A stretch of 34,724 nt of DNA, from positions 1-34,724 of the forward strand of contig JAFRTL010000003.1 in NCBI GenBank assembly GCA_017427065.1. Reading direction: 5' to 3'. The translations under genes were made by a program, and so were the position numbers. Shown in pieces: positions 1-7,399 of the stretch. Position 1 is the first letter of the stretch, and each line of letters begins with the position of its first letter. The notes under the pieces were generated by a model, which was not told the DNA's origin, did no database searches, and was given only the letters and a program-made list of their open reading frames with translations. This DNA is from Bacteroidaceae bacterium (GTDB lineage: Bacteria; Bacteroidota; Bacteroidia; Bacteroidales; Bacteroidaceae).

Positions 1-504
1 ATAAGGAATGGCGGCACCGAACATACGGATACCTTCAAACATCCAAACACCCTTGATGAACTTAGCCTGGGCAATGATTTGGTCAGGGTTGGCAATCTTG
101 TCGCCAGCCTTGCCTACCATGTCAATCACGTTGTTGCAACGCTTTACAGCCTCATAGACACCTGCCCACTTACCCTGAATGTAAGAGTTAGCAGCAGAAA
201 ATGAATAAACCTCAATAGCGGTGAAGTCTGACTGGTCTGAAGACTGGGAACCCTTGTTGGCATCTGCACCTGCAACGTCACCGAAGCAGTAGTTAGCCAA
301 TGAAGCATAACCCATCCAACCGGTCTGATTCATGTTGTTCAGAGAAGCATAAGCACCTGTCAGCACCATGTCAATACCGCTCTCAGTGGTCAGCGTACCC
401 TCAGACACAGAACCAGCAGGGTCGAGCACCAGGAAGTCGTCGCCGCAGCTGCTCATTGTCAGGGTAGCAAGAGCCATTGCTGAATATAATATCGCTTTTT
501 TCAT
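1..504 (-). CDS. SusD/RagB-type nutrient-binding outer-membrane lipoprotein, N-terminal part (runs off left edge)
   Basis: Only the first 168 codons are present; the gene continues beyond base 1. The protein starts MKKAILYSAMALATLTMSSC: a lipoprotein signal with lipobox MSSC (Cys20), followed by GDD, an acidic pattern typical of surface-exposed Bacteroidetes lipoproteins. The next region (GAYASLNNMNQTGW..., then AVKRCNNVIDMV and AKFIKGVWMFEGIRMFG) matches the N-terminal helical-repeat part of the SusD/RagB family. SusD proteins cap a SusC TonB-dependent transporter on the cell surface and bind its substrate, usually a glycan or peptide. The gene lies 60 bp downstream of the susC-type gene on the same strand, so the two form one operon. 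The substrate cannot be told from the sequence. Confidence 0.93.
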   Translation of the reverse strand, partial: MKKAILYSAMALATLTMSSCGDDFLVLDPAGSVSEGTLTTESGIDMVLTGAYASLNNMNQTGWMGYASLANYCFGDVAGADANKGSQSSDQSDFTAIEVYSFSAANSYIQGKWAGVYEAVKRCNNVIDMVGKAGDKIANPDQIIAQAKFIKGVWMFEGIRMFGAAIPY

Positions 505-534
505 ATTGTTCTTTTTATTTATTATTGGTTATTT

Positions 535-569
535 AATTTTCAATTCTCAATTCTCAATTAAAAATTAAA
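535..569. repeat. Five 7-bp tandem units at the susC/susD junction
   Basis: Consecutive 7-bp units read AATTTTC, AATTCTC, AATTCTC, AATTAAA, AATTAAA. The last unit overlaps the TAA stop codon of the susC-type gene. The same 7-bp period, with different unit sequences, recurs at other gene junctions in this window. Function unknown. Confidence 0.7.
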
Positions 570-3500
570 AGTCAATGTTCACACCGAACAAGTACTGACG
601 TGGCATACCGTATGCACCATAGTCAATACCCTTTGACTGGTCACCTGATACGTTGTTAACTTCAGGATCCAGACCTTCGTAACCGGTGAGGGTGAATACG
701 TTAGACAGCTGGAAGTACAGACGGATGCGAGACAGAGTCAGCTTCTGAACAACCTTACGTGGAAGGGTGTAACCAAACGTCAGGGTCTGCATACGCAGGT
801 AAGAACCGTCGGTTACATAGTCAGAGTGTGACTCAGTGTTCTCTGCGTGAGTGTCACCGAATACCCACAATGGAAGAGTTCCGTTTGGATTGCTTGGGCT
901 CCATGCGTTGTTTACACGCTCGTAGCTGTATACGTTTCCAAGGTTACCCCACAGGGTATAGTACTCATAGTGCTTGTAGATATCGTTACCCAATGAGTAG
1001 TACAGGTAAGTGCTCAGGTCGAAGTTCTTCCAGTTCAGGCTGATGTTAACACCACCTGTCAGGTCTGGATGAGGATTACCGATGATGGTACGGTCGTCGG
1101 CATTAACCTTGCCGTCACCATTGAGGTCCTTCCACTTGTAGTGACCTACGTAGTTCTTTGCTGTAGGTTTAACCTCTGTTCCGTCAGGAAGAGTACCGCC
1201 AGTAAGGTAGATCATGTTTGTAACACCGTAAGGCAGAGTGCCGTAGTTAAGTACTTCGCTCTCGCTCTTGTAGATACCGTCGTCTACATAACCGTAGAAC
1301 ATACCTACTGGCTGACCAACGGTCGTGATGGTCATCTGTGAGATACGAGAAGAATAGAACAGGTCAGAAGCACCCAGCTTAACTACCTCGTTCTTGTACC
1401 AAGAAGCGTTGGCGTTGATGTTGTAAGACACCTGACCGATCTTGTCTCTCCAACCAATTGAGAAGTCGATACCGGTGTTCTTGATCTTACCCTGGTTGGT
1501 GTTTGGCTTGGAAGCGGCACCTGACAGAGTGGTCCAAGAAGCTGGAACCAACATGTCGGAAGTATTCTTGATATAGAAGTCGAAGGTTGAAGTCAGACGG
1601 TTGTTCAGGGCGGTCAGGTCATAACCTACGTTGAACATCTTGATGGTCTCCCACTTGGCATTCTTGTCACCCAGAGCTGAGATACCGTAACCGGTTGCAG
1701 CGGTGGTGTTGTCACCAACGATACCATAGAGGTAGCGGGTTGGGTTAGAGTACTGGAATGCGTAGTTGTAAGCACCGATGTTGGAGTTACCGGTGGTACC
1801 GTAACCGGCGCGGAGCTTCAGGTCATCCAACCAGGTCTCATGGGCCTTGGCCATGAATGGCTCGTCTGAGATACGCCAACCAAGAGAAATTGATGGGAAG
1901 GTACCCCAACGGTTAGCCTCAGCGAACTTGGAAGAGGCATCACGACGGATGGTAGCTGTTACCAGGTACTTGCCCATGTAAGAGTAGTCCAGACGGCCGA
2001 AGAGACCGAACATGGTGTTCACTGAACCCATGCCACCACCGTTACCGATTGAAGAAGTACCACCATTGCCGATGGTCCAGGTGTTGGTGTCATCCTCGAA
2101 CACGTAGTCGTTACGCCATGCATTGATGTTGCGGCCGATACCCATCTTCAGGGCCTCGGTACCACCCAATACTGTGAAGTCGTGGTTCTCAGCTACGGTG
2201 AACTTATACTGTGCGGTGTTGGTCCACTGCCAGCCGAAGCCCCAAGAACCGTTCTCTGACAACTGGTTGCGAGAGCGACCTTCCTTATCGTACATGATGG
2301 AGATCTTGCCCATTGACAGACCCCAGCCACCGTTCAGGTTAACTGCGAACTGAGAACGGAGAGTCAGGCCCTTGATCCAAGGATCCTTCAACTCTGCGAA
2401 GAATGAAGACTGCAGACGGAAGTTACGGTTCCAGTTGTCATAGCCGTTTACAACGCTTGACAGTGCTGATACGTTACGGCCGCCATTACCCTGAGAACCT
2501 GCGAAGTCGCCGCCTACGTTGTAGGCTGGTACCCATGAGTTCATGGTATAGGTCTGACCGAAGGTTGAACCGTCACCCTGACCACCACGCTCACCGCGAG
2601 TCAGCATGATAGCTGCATTGGTGTTCTGTCCCAAGGTGAAGTGCTTGGAAGGATTGAAGGTGGTGTTCACGCGGAGTGAGTAACGCTCGAAGCTTGAACC
2701 CTTGATCGTACCGTTACGGTCCTGGTAGGCGAATGACATGGAGTACTGGCCCTTCTCGCCGCCACCCATTACTGACAGCTCGTGGTTCTGTGACCAGCCT
2801 GTCTGGGTTACGAGGTCGTACCAGTCGGTACCACGGCGGGCCTCAGCCTCTGAACCGTGAAGGATTTCCTTGATATAATAGTATGAAGACAGGGCATATG
2901 AGTCACCGCCGTTTGGCTTGTAGGCCTCTACCATACCCTCGTAGGAGCCGAAGCGTGCCATAGCTGCACTCTTGCTCAGACCAGCTGGAACGATGGTGTA
3001 AGGCATGTTGTTCTCGATGCTCATGCCTACGTAGTTGCCGTTGGCATCGTAAGCTGAACCGAACTGCTGATGACCAACTTTAAGTGGGTCGCCATCGCGA
3101 ACATCAACCAAGTTCTTCTGACCTTCACCGATTGCCATCATGTAGTCGTATGCACCAAGAGTGGTGAAACCGTCGTTGGCCATCGTGGAGGCACTGATGT
3201 AACCAGAATAAGATACGCGTACCTTGCCCTCCTTGTTACCCTGCTTGGTGGTGATGATGATGACACCGTTAGCAGCACGGGCACCGTAGATGGCGGTGGC
3301 TGCAGCATCCTTCAATACCTGGAAGGAATCGATATCGTTAGGGTTCACTGAGTTCACGTCTACACCCTGAACACCGTCAACGATGATCAGAGGGTCGGAA
3401 CCGTTCACACCACCGACACCACGTACACGGATAGTCGTTGATGCACCTGGGGCACCACCACCGGATACGTATACACCGGCTGCACGGCCCTGCAATGCCT

Positions 3501-3981
3501 CAGAGAAGGTTGCCACTGGCTGCTCGGCGATAGCGTCGCGTGAAACGACTGCCACAGAACCTGTGATGTCCTTCTTGGCCTGAGTACCGTAACCTACCAC
3601 TACCACTTCTTCCAGAGTCTCAGAATCTTCGCGAAGTAAAACATCCAGAGTAGTCTGGTTGTTCTGGAGTGCGATTTCCTGGGTGATGTAACCCACGTAA
3701 GAAACCTGGATTGTAGCGTTGTTTGGAACGCCCTGAATCACGGCAACACCGTCCATGTTGGTAATACCACCGATGGTAGTACCCTTCACCAGCACGTTGG
3801 CACCGATCACCTCTCCCATAGCATCCTTAACAGTCACGGTCACTGTGCGGCCGTTCTGCTGGATACCCTGAACTCCGTTTGTCTCATTCACACTTGCTGA
3901 TGCATTCATAGGCATGCAAAAAGCAAGCATTAAAGGCAATGCATAGAGTCCCAATTGCTTTCTAAAAAGATTGTTTCTCAT
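565..3981 (-). CDS. SusC/RagA family TonB-linked outer-membrane transporter
   Basis: The 1138-residue protein imports a substrate across the outer membrane, powered by TonB-ExbBD, with the SusD-type lipoprotein encoded downstream as its lid. Residues 1 to about 29 are a signal peptide ending ASA. Residues about 45-125 are a carboxypeptidase-regulatory-like (CarbopepD_reg) beta-sandwich (DAMGEVIGANVLVKGTT...). A TonB-box-like segment EEVVVVGYGTQ follows, then the plug domain (VSGGGAPGASTTIRVRG, LIIVDGVQG, VLKDAAATAIYGARAANGVI) and a long beta-barrel. The C-terminus ends in an aromatic strand (YLFGVNIDF), as expected for barrel assembly. Length and order are normal for the family. ATG at 3981 is the first start and precedes the signal peptide directly. 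No cognate regulator or glycoside hydrolase is visible here, so the substrate is unknown. Confidence 0.97.
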   Translation of the reverse strand: MRNNLFRKQLGLYALPLMLAFCMPMNASASVNETNGVQGIQQNGRTVTVTVKDAMGEVIGANVLVKGTTIGGITNMDGVAVIQGVPNNATIQVSYVGYITQEIALQNNQTTLDVLLREDSETLEEVVVVGYGTQAKKDITGSVAVVSRDAIAEQPVATFSEALQGRAAGVYVSGGGAPGASTTIRVRGVGGVNGSDPLIIVDGVQGVDVNSVNPNDIDSFQVLKDAAATAIYGARAANGVIIITTKQGNKEGKVRVSYSGYISASTMANDGFTTLGAYDYMMAIGEGQKNLVDVRDGDPLKVGHQQFGSAYDANGNYVGMSIENNMPYTIVPAGLSKSAAMARFGSYEGMVEAYKPNGGDSYALSSYYYIKEILHGSEAEARRGTDWYDLVTQTGWSQNHELSVMGGGEKGQYSMSFAYQDRNGTIKGSSFERYSLRVNTTFNPSKHFTLGQNTNAAIMLTRGERGGQGDGSTFGQTYTMNSWVPAYNVGGDFAGSQGNGGRNVSALSSVVNGYDNWNRNFRLQSSFFAELKDPWIKGLTLRSQFAVNLNGGWGLSMGKISIMYDKEGRSRNQLSENGSWGFGWQWTNTAQYKFTVAENHDFTVLGGTEALKMGIGRNINAWRNDYVFEDDTNTWTIGNGGTSSIGNGGGMGSVNTMFGLFGRLDYSYMGKYLVTATIRRDASSKFAEANRWGTFPSISLGWRISDEPFMAKAHETWLDDLKLRAGYGTTGNSNIGAYNYAFQYSNPTRYLYGIVGDNTTAATGYGISALGDKNAKWETIKMFNVGYDLTALNNRLTSTFDFYIKNTSDMLVPASWTTLSGAASKPNTNQGKIKNTGIDFSIGWRDKIGQVSYNINANASWYKNEVVKLGASDLFYSSRISQMTITTVGQPVGMFYGYVDDGIYKSESEVLNYGTLPYGVTNMIYLTGGTLPDGTEVKPTAKNYVGHYKWKDLNGDGKVNADDRTIIGNPHPDLTGGVNISLNWKNFDLSTYLYYSLGNDIYKHYEYYTLWGNLGNVYSYERVNNAWSPSNPNGTLPLWVFGDTHAENTESHSDYVTDGSYLRMQTLTFGYTLPRKVVQKLTLSRIRLYFQLSNVFTLTGYEGLDPEVNNVSGDQSKGIDYGAYGMPRQYLFGVNIDF

Positions 3982-4084
3982 ACCTTTTTCGTTGTAAGGT
4001 TAATTAATAATTTGTTAGTTATTTAAATAGATTGTTTCCTAAAATCCATTTCACGGTGTAAAATTATCTTAAATGCCATCATAG

Positions 4085-4114
4085 AACTTGTCTTATTTTT
4101 AAATAAACTTGTCT
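4085..4114. promoter_or_regulatory. Pair of AACTTGTCT direct repeats upstream of the susC-type gene
   Basis: AACTTGTCT occurs at 4085-4093 and again at 4106-4114, exactly 21 bp apart (two helical turns), each followed by an AT-rich tract. The pair lies about 105-133 bp upstream of the susC-type start codon. Spacing by whole helical turns fits binding by a dimeric regulator, but none is encoded nearby. I found no clear TAnnTTTG box for the operon; the nearest approximation is TAATTTTA on the minus strand. Confidence 0.4.
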
Positions 4115-4158
4115 AATATTTATAAGCTGTATATAGGTCTAGTAAAGACGCAAAAACA

Positions 4159-4184
4159 GGGGACATGCCTTACGGCATATCCCC
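4159..4184 (-). terminator. Hairpin, probable terminator of the LysE-DUF4924-nhaC transcript
   Basis: GGGGA (4159-4163) pairs with TCCCC (4180-4184) and ATGCC (4165-4169) with GGCAT (4174-4178), with one C-A mismatch and a 4-nt loop. On the minus strand the hairpin is followed by TGTTTTTGCG. It lies between nhaC and the susC-type gene, which are on the same strand, so it could insulate them. A plus-strand role (followed by GTTAATTTT) is also possible. Confidence 0.5.
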
Positions 4185-4283
4185 CGTTAATTTTACACCT
4201 TATTATATATATATAAGAGTGGAGAATGTTCATAGCACCGATATGCAGGAAGTTACTCCTATGGAGGTACCTAGTACTCTAAC

Positions 4284-4325
4284 TGTGGACAAAAATGTCC
4301 ATAGTTATGAACAAAAATGTCCACA
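4284..4325. repeat. Inverted repeat TGTGGACA...TGTCCACA
   Basis: TGTGGACA at 4284-4291 is matched by TGTCCACA at 4318-4325. Inside it GGACA-AAAA-TGTCC (4287-4300) forms its own small palindrome, and ACAAAAATGTCCA is repeated. The GTGGACA unit is the same one that builds the large inverted repeat at 33819-33899. Function unknown. Confidence 0.55.
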
Positions 4326-4380
4326 GCGATGAAAATTTATGAGCATAAGTGTATATTTACAAATTCTACGTTTGGTTGTT

Positions 4381-4665
4381 TTTACCTTCACCCTTCACCT
4401 TTAAAGCATAAGTACCTGATTTTAAACATACTAAGTGGGTGAAGGAGAATGCCGCCACCTTCACCTTACCTTCACCCTCCTTCACCATCGTGTTTTGAGA
4501 GAACAGAAACTAATGTTGCTCGAAGAAGGTATAAAGAGTATTACGCAAGGCTGTTTAAAGGTGAAGGTAGGTGAAGGTAAGGTGAAGGTAGAGCCTTTTA
4601 CTTTCACCAACCTAACTTGTTGATATTAAGTTTATTAAGCACAGAAGGTGAAGGGTGAAGGTAAA
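4381..4665. repeat. Nested inverted repeats made of GTGAAGG units, 3' of nhaC
   Basis: The outer arms 4381-4401 and 4645-4665 are a perfect 21-bp inverted repeat, each holding two GTGAAGG units 7 bp apart. The inner arms 4457-4486 and 4560-4589 are inverted repeats with two mismatches, each holding three units about 10-11 bp apart. The right outer arm ends one base before the nhaC stop codon, so the nhaC transcript would carry the whole structure in its 3' UTR. An open frame through this region (4435-4623) is only the repeat translated. No other gene is visible between 3982 and 4666. Confidence 0.75.
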
Positions 4666-4666
4666 T

Positions 4667-6100
4667 TCATTTTGTTTCGTCGAATTTCCTGAAAACCTTA
4701 TACCCAATAAACGCCACGCAAATGCTCATCAGCGGACTGATGAAATTGAAGAAGCAATAAGGGAGGTATGTAAGTGTGGGTACACCGAGGATGGTGGCTT
4801 GCGTCATACCACAACTGCTCCAAGGAATCAGTGGAGAAGTGACAGTACAGCTGTCTTCGATGCTACGGCTGAGCAGGCGGTTCTCATACCCGTTTTCGTT
4901 ATAGATGCGCTTAAACATATTGCCCGTGAGGATGATGGAAAGGTATTGGTCGGCCACCATGGTATTGAGCAACATGCCTGTGGAAACCGTCGTTGCCACC
5001 ATGCCTGTGCGACGGCGACAAAGCGGCACCAAAAGACTGGTGATGCGACGAAGCATCCCACTGGCAGTCATACAAGCACCGAAAGTCATGGCAGAAATGA
5101 TCAACCATACCGTTCCCAGCATCCCCGCCATGCCTGATGTAGAAATCAAGTCGTTGATGGCTGCCACACCCGTCTCAATCTGCGTCTCGCCATAGATGCT
5201 GCGAATCATGCCCGTAAACAATTCCAACCCCCGGGGCGCATCGGTACCTGCCACCTCAAGCAACACATGAGGCTGGAATATCAATGCTGCAATGGCTGCC
5301 AGCAACGTGGATAGGAACAATACGACAAGTGCAGGCATGCGACGTGCAATCATCAAGATGGTAAGCAAAGGGACTACCAACAGCCAAGGAGACAGGTTGA
5401 ACTTCTGCTCCAACGTCTGCACATAGAGTGAAATCTCACCAGCATCGGTGACAGGATGTGCAAAACCCAGTATCGTGAATATCACCAAAGTAATGACCAT
5501 CGTAGGCACTACGGTATAGACCAAGTAACGTATATGACTGAACAACGGCACTTCTGCCATGGTGGAAGCCATCACCGTGGTATCGCTTAAAGGAGACATC
5601 TTGTCGCCAAAATAGGCCCCGGAAATAATGGCACCTGCGATCATGCCTTCACTGAATCCCTGTGCTTCCCCAATACCCAACAAGGCAATGCCGATGGTGG
5701 CAATGGTGGTCCAAGAGCTGCCCGTCATTACGGAAACAAGGCTGCAGATGAGACAGGTGCAAACTAAAAAGAAACTGGGACTGATAATCTGCAAGCCATA
5801 ATATATCAGGAGAGGCACTACGCCACTTAGTATCCACGTTCCAGAAATGGCACCAATGAGCAACAGAATCACTAAGGCAATGCTCACATTCGCCACATTC
5901 TCCTTAATGCCATCTTCCAATGCCTTCCACTTCACCTTGAAATAGGTCATGGCGATGAAGCAACAGAGACCTGCGGCTGCCAACAGAGCCGTCTGACTGG
6001 CACCGGAAAGAGCTGCACTTCCAAAGACATGAATGGTAATGGCCAAGACGGCGATCAAAACCACCACAGGGATAAGCGATATGAGAACGTCTTTTTTCAA
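4667..6100 (-). CDS. nhaC: NhaC family Na+/H+ antiporter
   Basis: A 477-residue inner-membrane protein with about a dozen hydrophobic segments from the N-terminus on. It would exchange Na+ for H+ and help pH and sodium homeostasis. The family signature GDKMSPLSDTT is present at about residues 165-175, preceded by MTGSSWTTIATIG; a second half-repeat carries GMLLNTMVADQYLSIILTGNMF. Length is normal for NhaC. The start is TTG at 6100; I see no ATG or GTG that fits the hydrophobic N-terminus MKKDVLISLIPVV. It follows the DUF4924 gene by 14 bp, with a 7-bp tandem repeat spanning the junction, and is the last gene of the LysE-DUF4924-nhaC unit. Related carriers of this superfamily can move other substrates (e.g. 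malate/lactate), so substrate is by homology. Confidence 0.9.
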   Translation of the reverse strand: MKKDVLISLIPVVVLIAVLAITIHVFGSAALSGASQTALLAAAGLCCFIAMTYFKVKWKALEDGIKENVANVSIALVILLLIGAISGTWILSGVVPLLIYYGLQIISPSFFLVCTCLICSLVSVMTGSSWTTIATIGIALLGIGEAQGFSEGMIAGAIISGAYFGDKMSPLSDTTVMASTMAEVPLFSHIRYLVYTVVPTMVITLVIFTILGFAHPVTDAGEISLYVQTLEQKFNLSPWLLVVPLLTILMIARRMPALVVLFLSTLLAAIAALIFQPHVLLEVAGTDAPRGLELFTGMIRSIYGETQIETGVAAINDLISTSGMAGMLGTVWLIISAMTFGACMTASGMLRRITSLLVPLCRRRTGMVATTVSTGMLLNTMVADQYLSIILTGNMFKRIYNENGYENRLLSRSIEDSCTVTSPLIPWSSCGMTQATILGVPTLTYLPYCFFNFISPLMSICVAFIGYKVFRKFDETK

Positions 6101-6126
6101 TTGTGAATTGTGAATTATGAATTATG
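6099..6126. repeat. Four 7-bp tandem units at the DUF4924/nhaC junction
   Basis: Consecutive units AATTGTG, AATTGTG, AATTATG, AATTATG fill the 14-bp gap and overlap both the DUF4924 stop codon and the first bases of the nhaC TTG start. Confidence 0.75.
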
Positions 6127-6636
6127 GTATTCTTTGGCCAATAGGCTGAGGAAGTTGGAGATCGCCTCTATGGCCTCGGAGGTACCCTGACTGATTTCTC
6201 GCTTCTGCATGCGCATGATCATGGTGAGGTACAGGGCATTGAAGCACGTTTCCAATTCGGGTTCCTCGGTAGGGTCTCCCCCTTTGTGCCTCAACTCCAC
6301 GATGAAAGGCAGGGCCTTGAAATAGGCGCTGCTATAGAAAGGATGCTTATTGTCCGAAAGTAATTCGTTATGCAGTTCTGTCAGTCGTAGGAGCACATTC
6401 TTGTTGATTTGCAGATGTCCTCGTTCTGTGGTACCTTCCAGACGCATCATATTACAAAGATCACTCAGCCAAACCTCATCATCGGCCCTACTTGACTCCT
6501 CACAGGCTGGAAGAATCGTTGTACGGACCCGATCTATGTCGCATCCGTTGGCGCGCAACAGGTCCTCTACTTGCCACATATACAACAGGTATTCGGCAAT
6601 GTTTGTCTTCCTTAGATGTTCAGCTGTATTCTTCAA
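6115..6636 (-). CDS. DUF4924 family protein
   Basis: A soluble, mostly helical 173-residue protein with no signal peptide. I recognise the Bacteroidales family DUF4924 from the start (LRKTNIAEYLLYMWQVEDLLRANGCDID) and from GHLQINKNVLLRLTELHNELL and FYSSAYFKALPFIVELR. No function is established that I know of. The best start is TTG at 6636, giving MKNTAEHLRKTNIAEYL; no ATG lies upstream in frame. It sits between the LysE-type gene (24 bp upstream) and nhaC (14 bp downstream) on the same strand, so it is probably co-transcribed with two membrane transporters. Both neighbouring gaps hold 7-bp tandem repeats. Confidence 0.85.
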   Translation of the reverse strand: MKNTAEHLRKTNIAEYLLYMWQVEDLLRANGCDIDRVRTTILPACEESSRADDEVWLSDLCNMMRLEGTTERGHLQINKNVLLRLTELHNELLSDNKHPFYSSAYFKALPFIVELRHKGGDPTEEPELETCFNALYLTMIMRMQKREISQGTSEAIEAISNFLSLLAKEYHNS

Positions 6637-6655
6637 TGATGAATGATGAATTATG
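6635..6655. repeat. Three 7-bp tandem units at the LysE/DUF4924 junction
   Basis: Units AATGATG, AATGATG, AATTATG lie in the 24-bp gap and touch the DUF4924 TTG start, the same arrangement as at the next junction of this operon. Confidence 0.7.
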
Positions 6656-6660
6656 AGGGG

Positions 6661-7323
6661 TTAGTACCAATATAAACTCCTACCCAATAGGGTGAAGAGG
6701 AAGCCAACGGCAGATACAACCATCACAGTGCCACCTATGATACGGTTCATCCACCAAATGGCATGCAAATTGAACTTATTTCGCACCTTGTTGATAAACC
6801 ATGTGAGGCCGAACCACCAAAGCAAGGCACCTGCAACTATCGAAAGGTATCCTGTCACCGTCTCTGACACCAATTCACCGGGCCCCACAAATGAGAAGCG
6901 GGCAAAAAGACCAATGAAAAGGAAGATGATCAACGGATTGGACAAGGTGACCAGAAAACCTGTCAGGAAATTCTTGTAATAGCTACCTTTCTTCCCCGAT
7001 GGCGGACGAAGTAAATGCAGGGGATTGCTTCGGAACATGTATAATCCAAAGAGGAAAAGCAGGGCACTACCGAAAAGCTGAAGATAGAAGATGTTCTGAC
7101 TGAGGTAATCGAACACAAAACTCATGCCCAAGCCTGTGATAAGGGCATAGATGATGTCGCTCAAGGCTGCCCCACAACCCGTGATAAAACCATACCAACG
7201 CCCCTTATTCAGTGTGCGCTGAACACAAAGCACACCTACAGGCCCCATAGGTGCCGACGCGACAATACCTATCAACAAGCCTTTCCAGATAATGTTCAGT
7301 ATAGTACCCACATCAATTAACAT
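6661..7323 (-). CDS. LysE family translocator (amino-acid or small-molecule exporter)
   Basis: A 220-residue inner-membrane protein with about six hydrophobic segments, typical LysE/RhtB length and topology. The N-terminal signature APMGPVGVLCVQRTLNKGR (about residues 24-42) and LTGFLVTLSNPLIIFLF in the second half are characteristic of this exporter superfamily. Substrate cannot be read from the sequence. I start it at ATG 7323 (MLIDVGTILNI). The open frame extends to 7422, but that would run into the divergent purL gene and past a well-formed promoter at 7328-7358. It is the first gene of the unit that continues into DUF4924 and nhaC. The -7 box ends only 4 bases before this ATG, so the message may be leaderless. 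Confidence 0.88.
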   Translation of the reverse strand: MLIDVGTILNIIWKGLLIGIVASAPMGPVGVLCVQRTLNKGRWYGFITGCGAALSDIIYALITGLGMSFVFDYLSQNIFYLQLFGSALLFLFGLYMFRSNPLHLLRPPSGKKGSYYKNFLTGFLVTLSNPLIIFLFIGLFARFSFVGPGELVSETVTGYLSIVAGALLWWFGLTWFINKVRNKFNLHAIWWMNRIIGGTVMVVSAVGFLFTLLGRSLYWY

Positions 7324-7327
7324 TGTG

Positions 7328-7358
7328 CAAATATCGGACTTTTTTATGAAACTCGCAA
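7328..7358 (-). promoter_or_regulatory. Promoter of the LysE-DUF4924-nhaC operon
   Basis: On the minus strand TTG (7358-7356), 20 nt, then GATATTTG (7335-7328) matches the Bacteroidetes primary-sigma consensus TTG-N19-21-TAnnTTTG in all but the first base of the -7 box. Confidence 0.6.
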
Positions 7359-7367
7359 TTATTTTAT

Positions 7368-7375
7368 TATCTTCG
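7368..7375 (+). promoter_or_regulatory. Probable purL -7 box
   Basis: TATCTTCG differs from TAnnTTTG at one base and lies 24 bp before the purL ATG. No good TTG sits at the -33 position (TTTATG only), so this call is weaker than the divergent one. Confidence 0.4.
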
Positions 7376-7399
7376 CACCAAAATATAAACCTTAAAGTC

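Noticed and set aside
4435-4623. 62-codon open frame in the repeat region
   Set aside because: It is a translation of the GTGAAGG repeats (VKVGEGKVKVE), with no start signal or family resemblance.
4655-5137. 160-codon open frame antisense to nhaC
   Set aside because: It mirrors the nhaC coding sequence and shows low-complexity HAC/TATK-type residues without homology.
7292-7399. N-terminal extension of purL
   Set aside because: It would overlap the divergent LysE-type start and both promoters, and the family N-terminus begins at ATG 7400.
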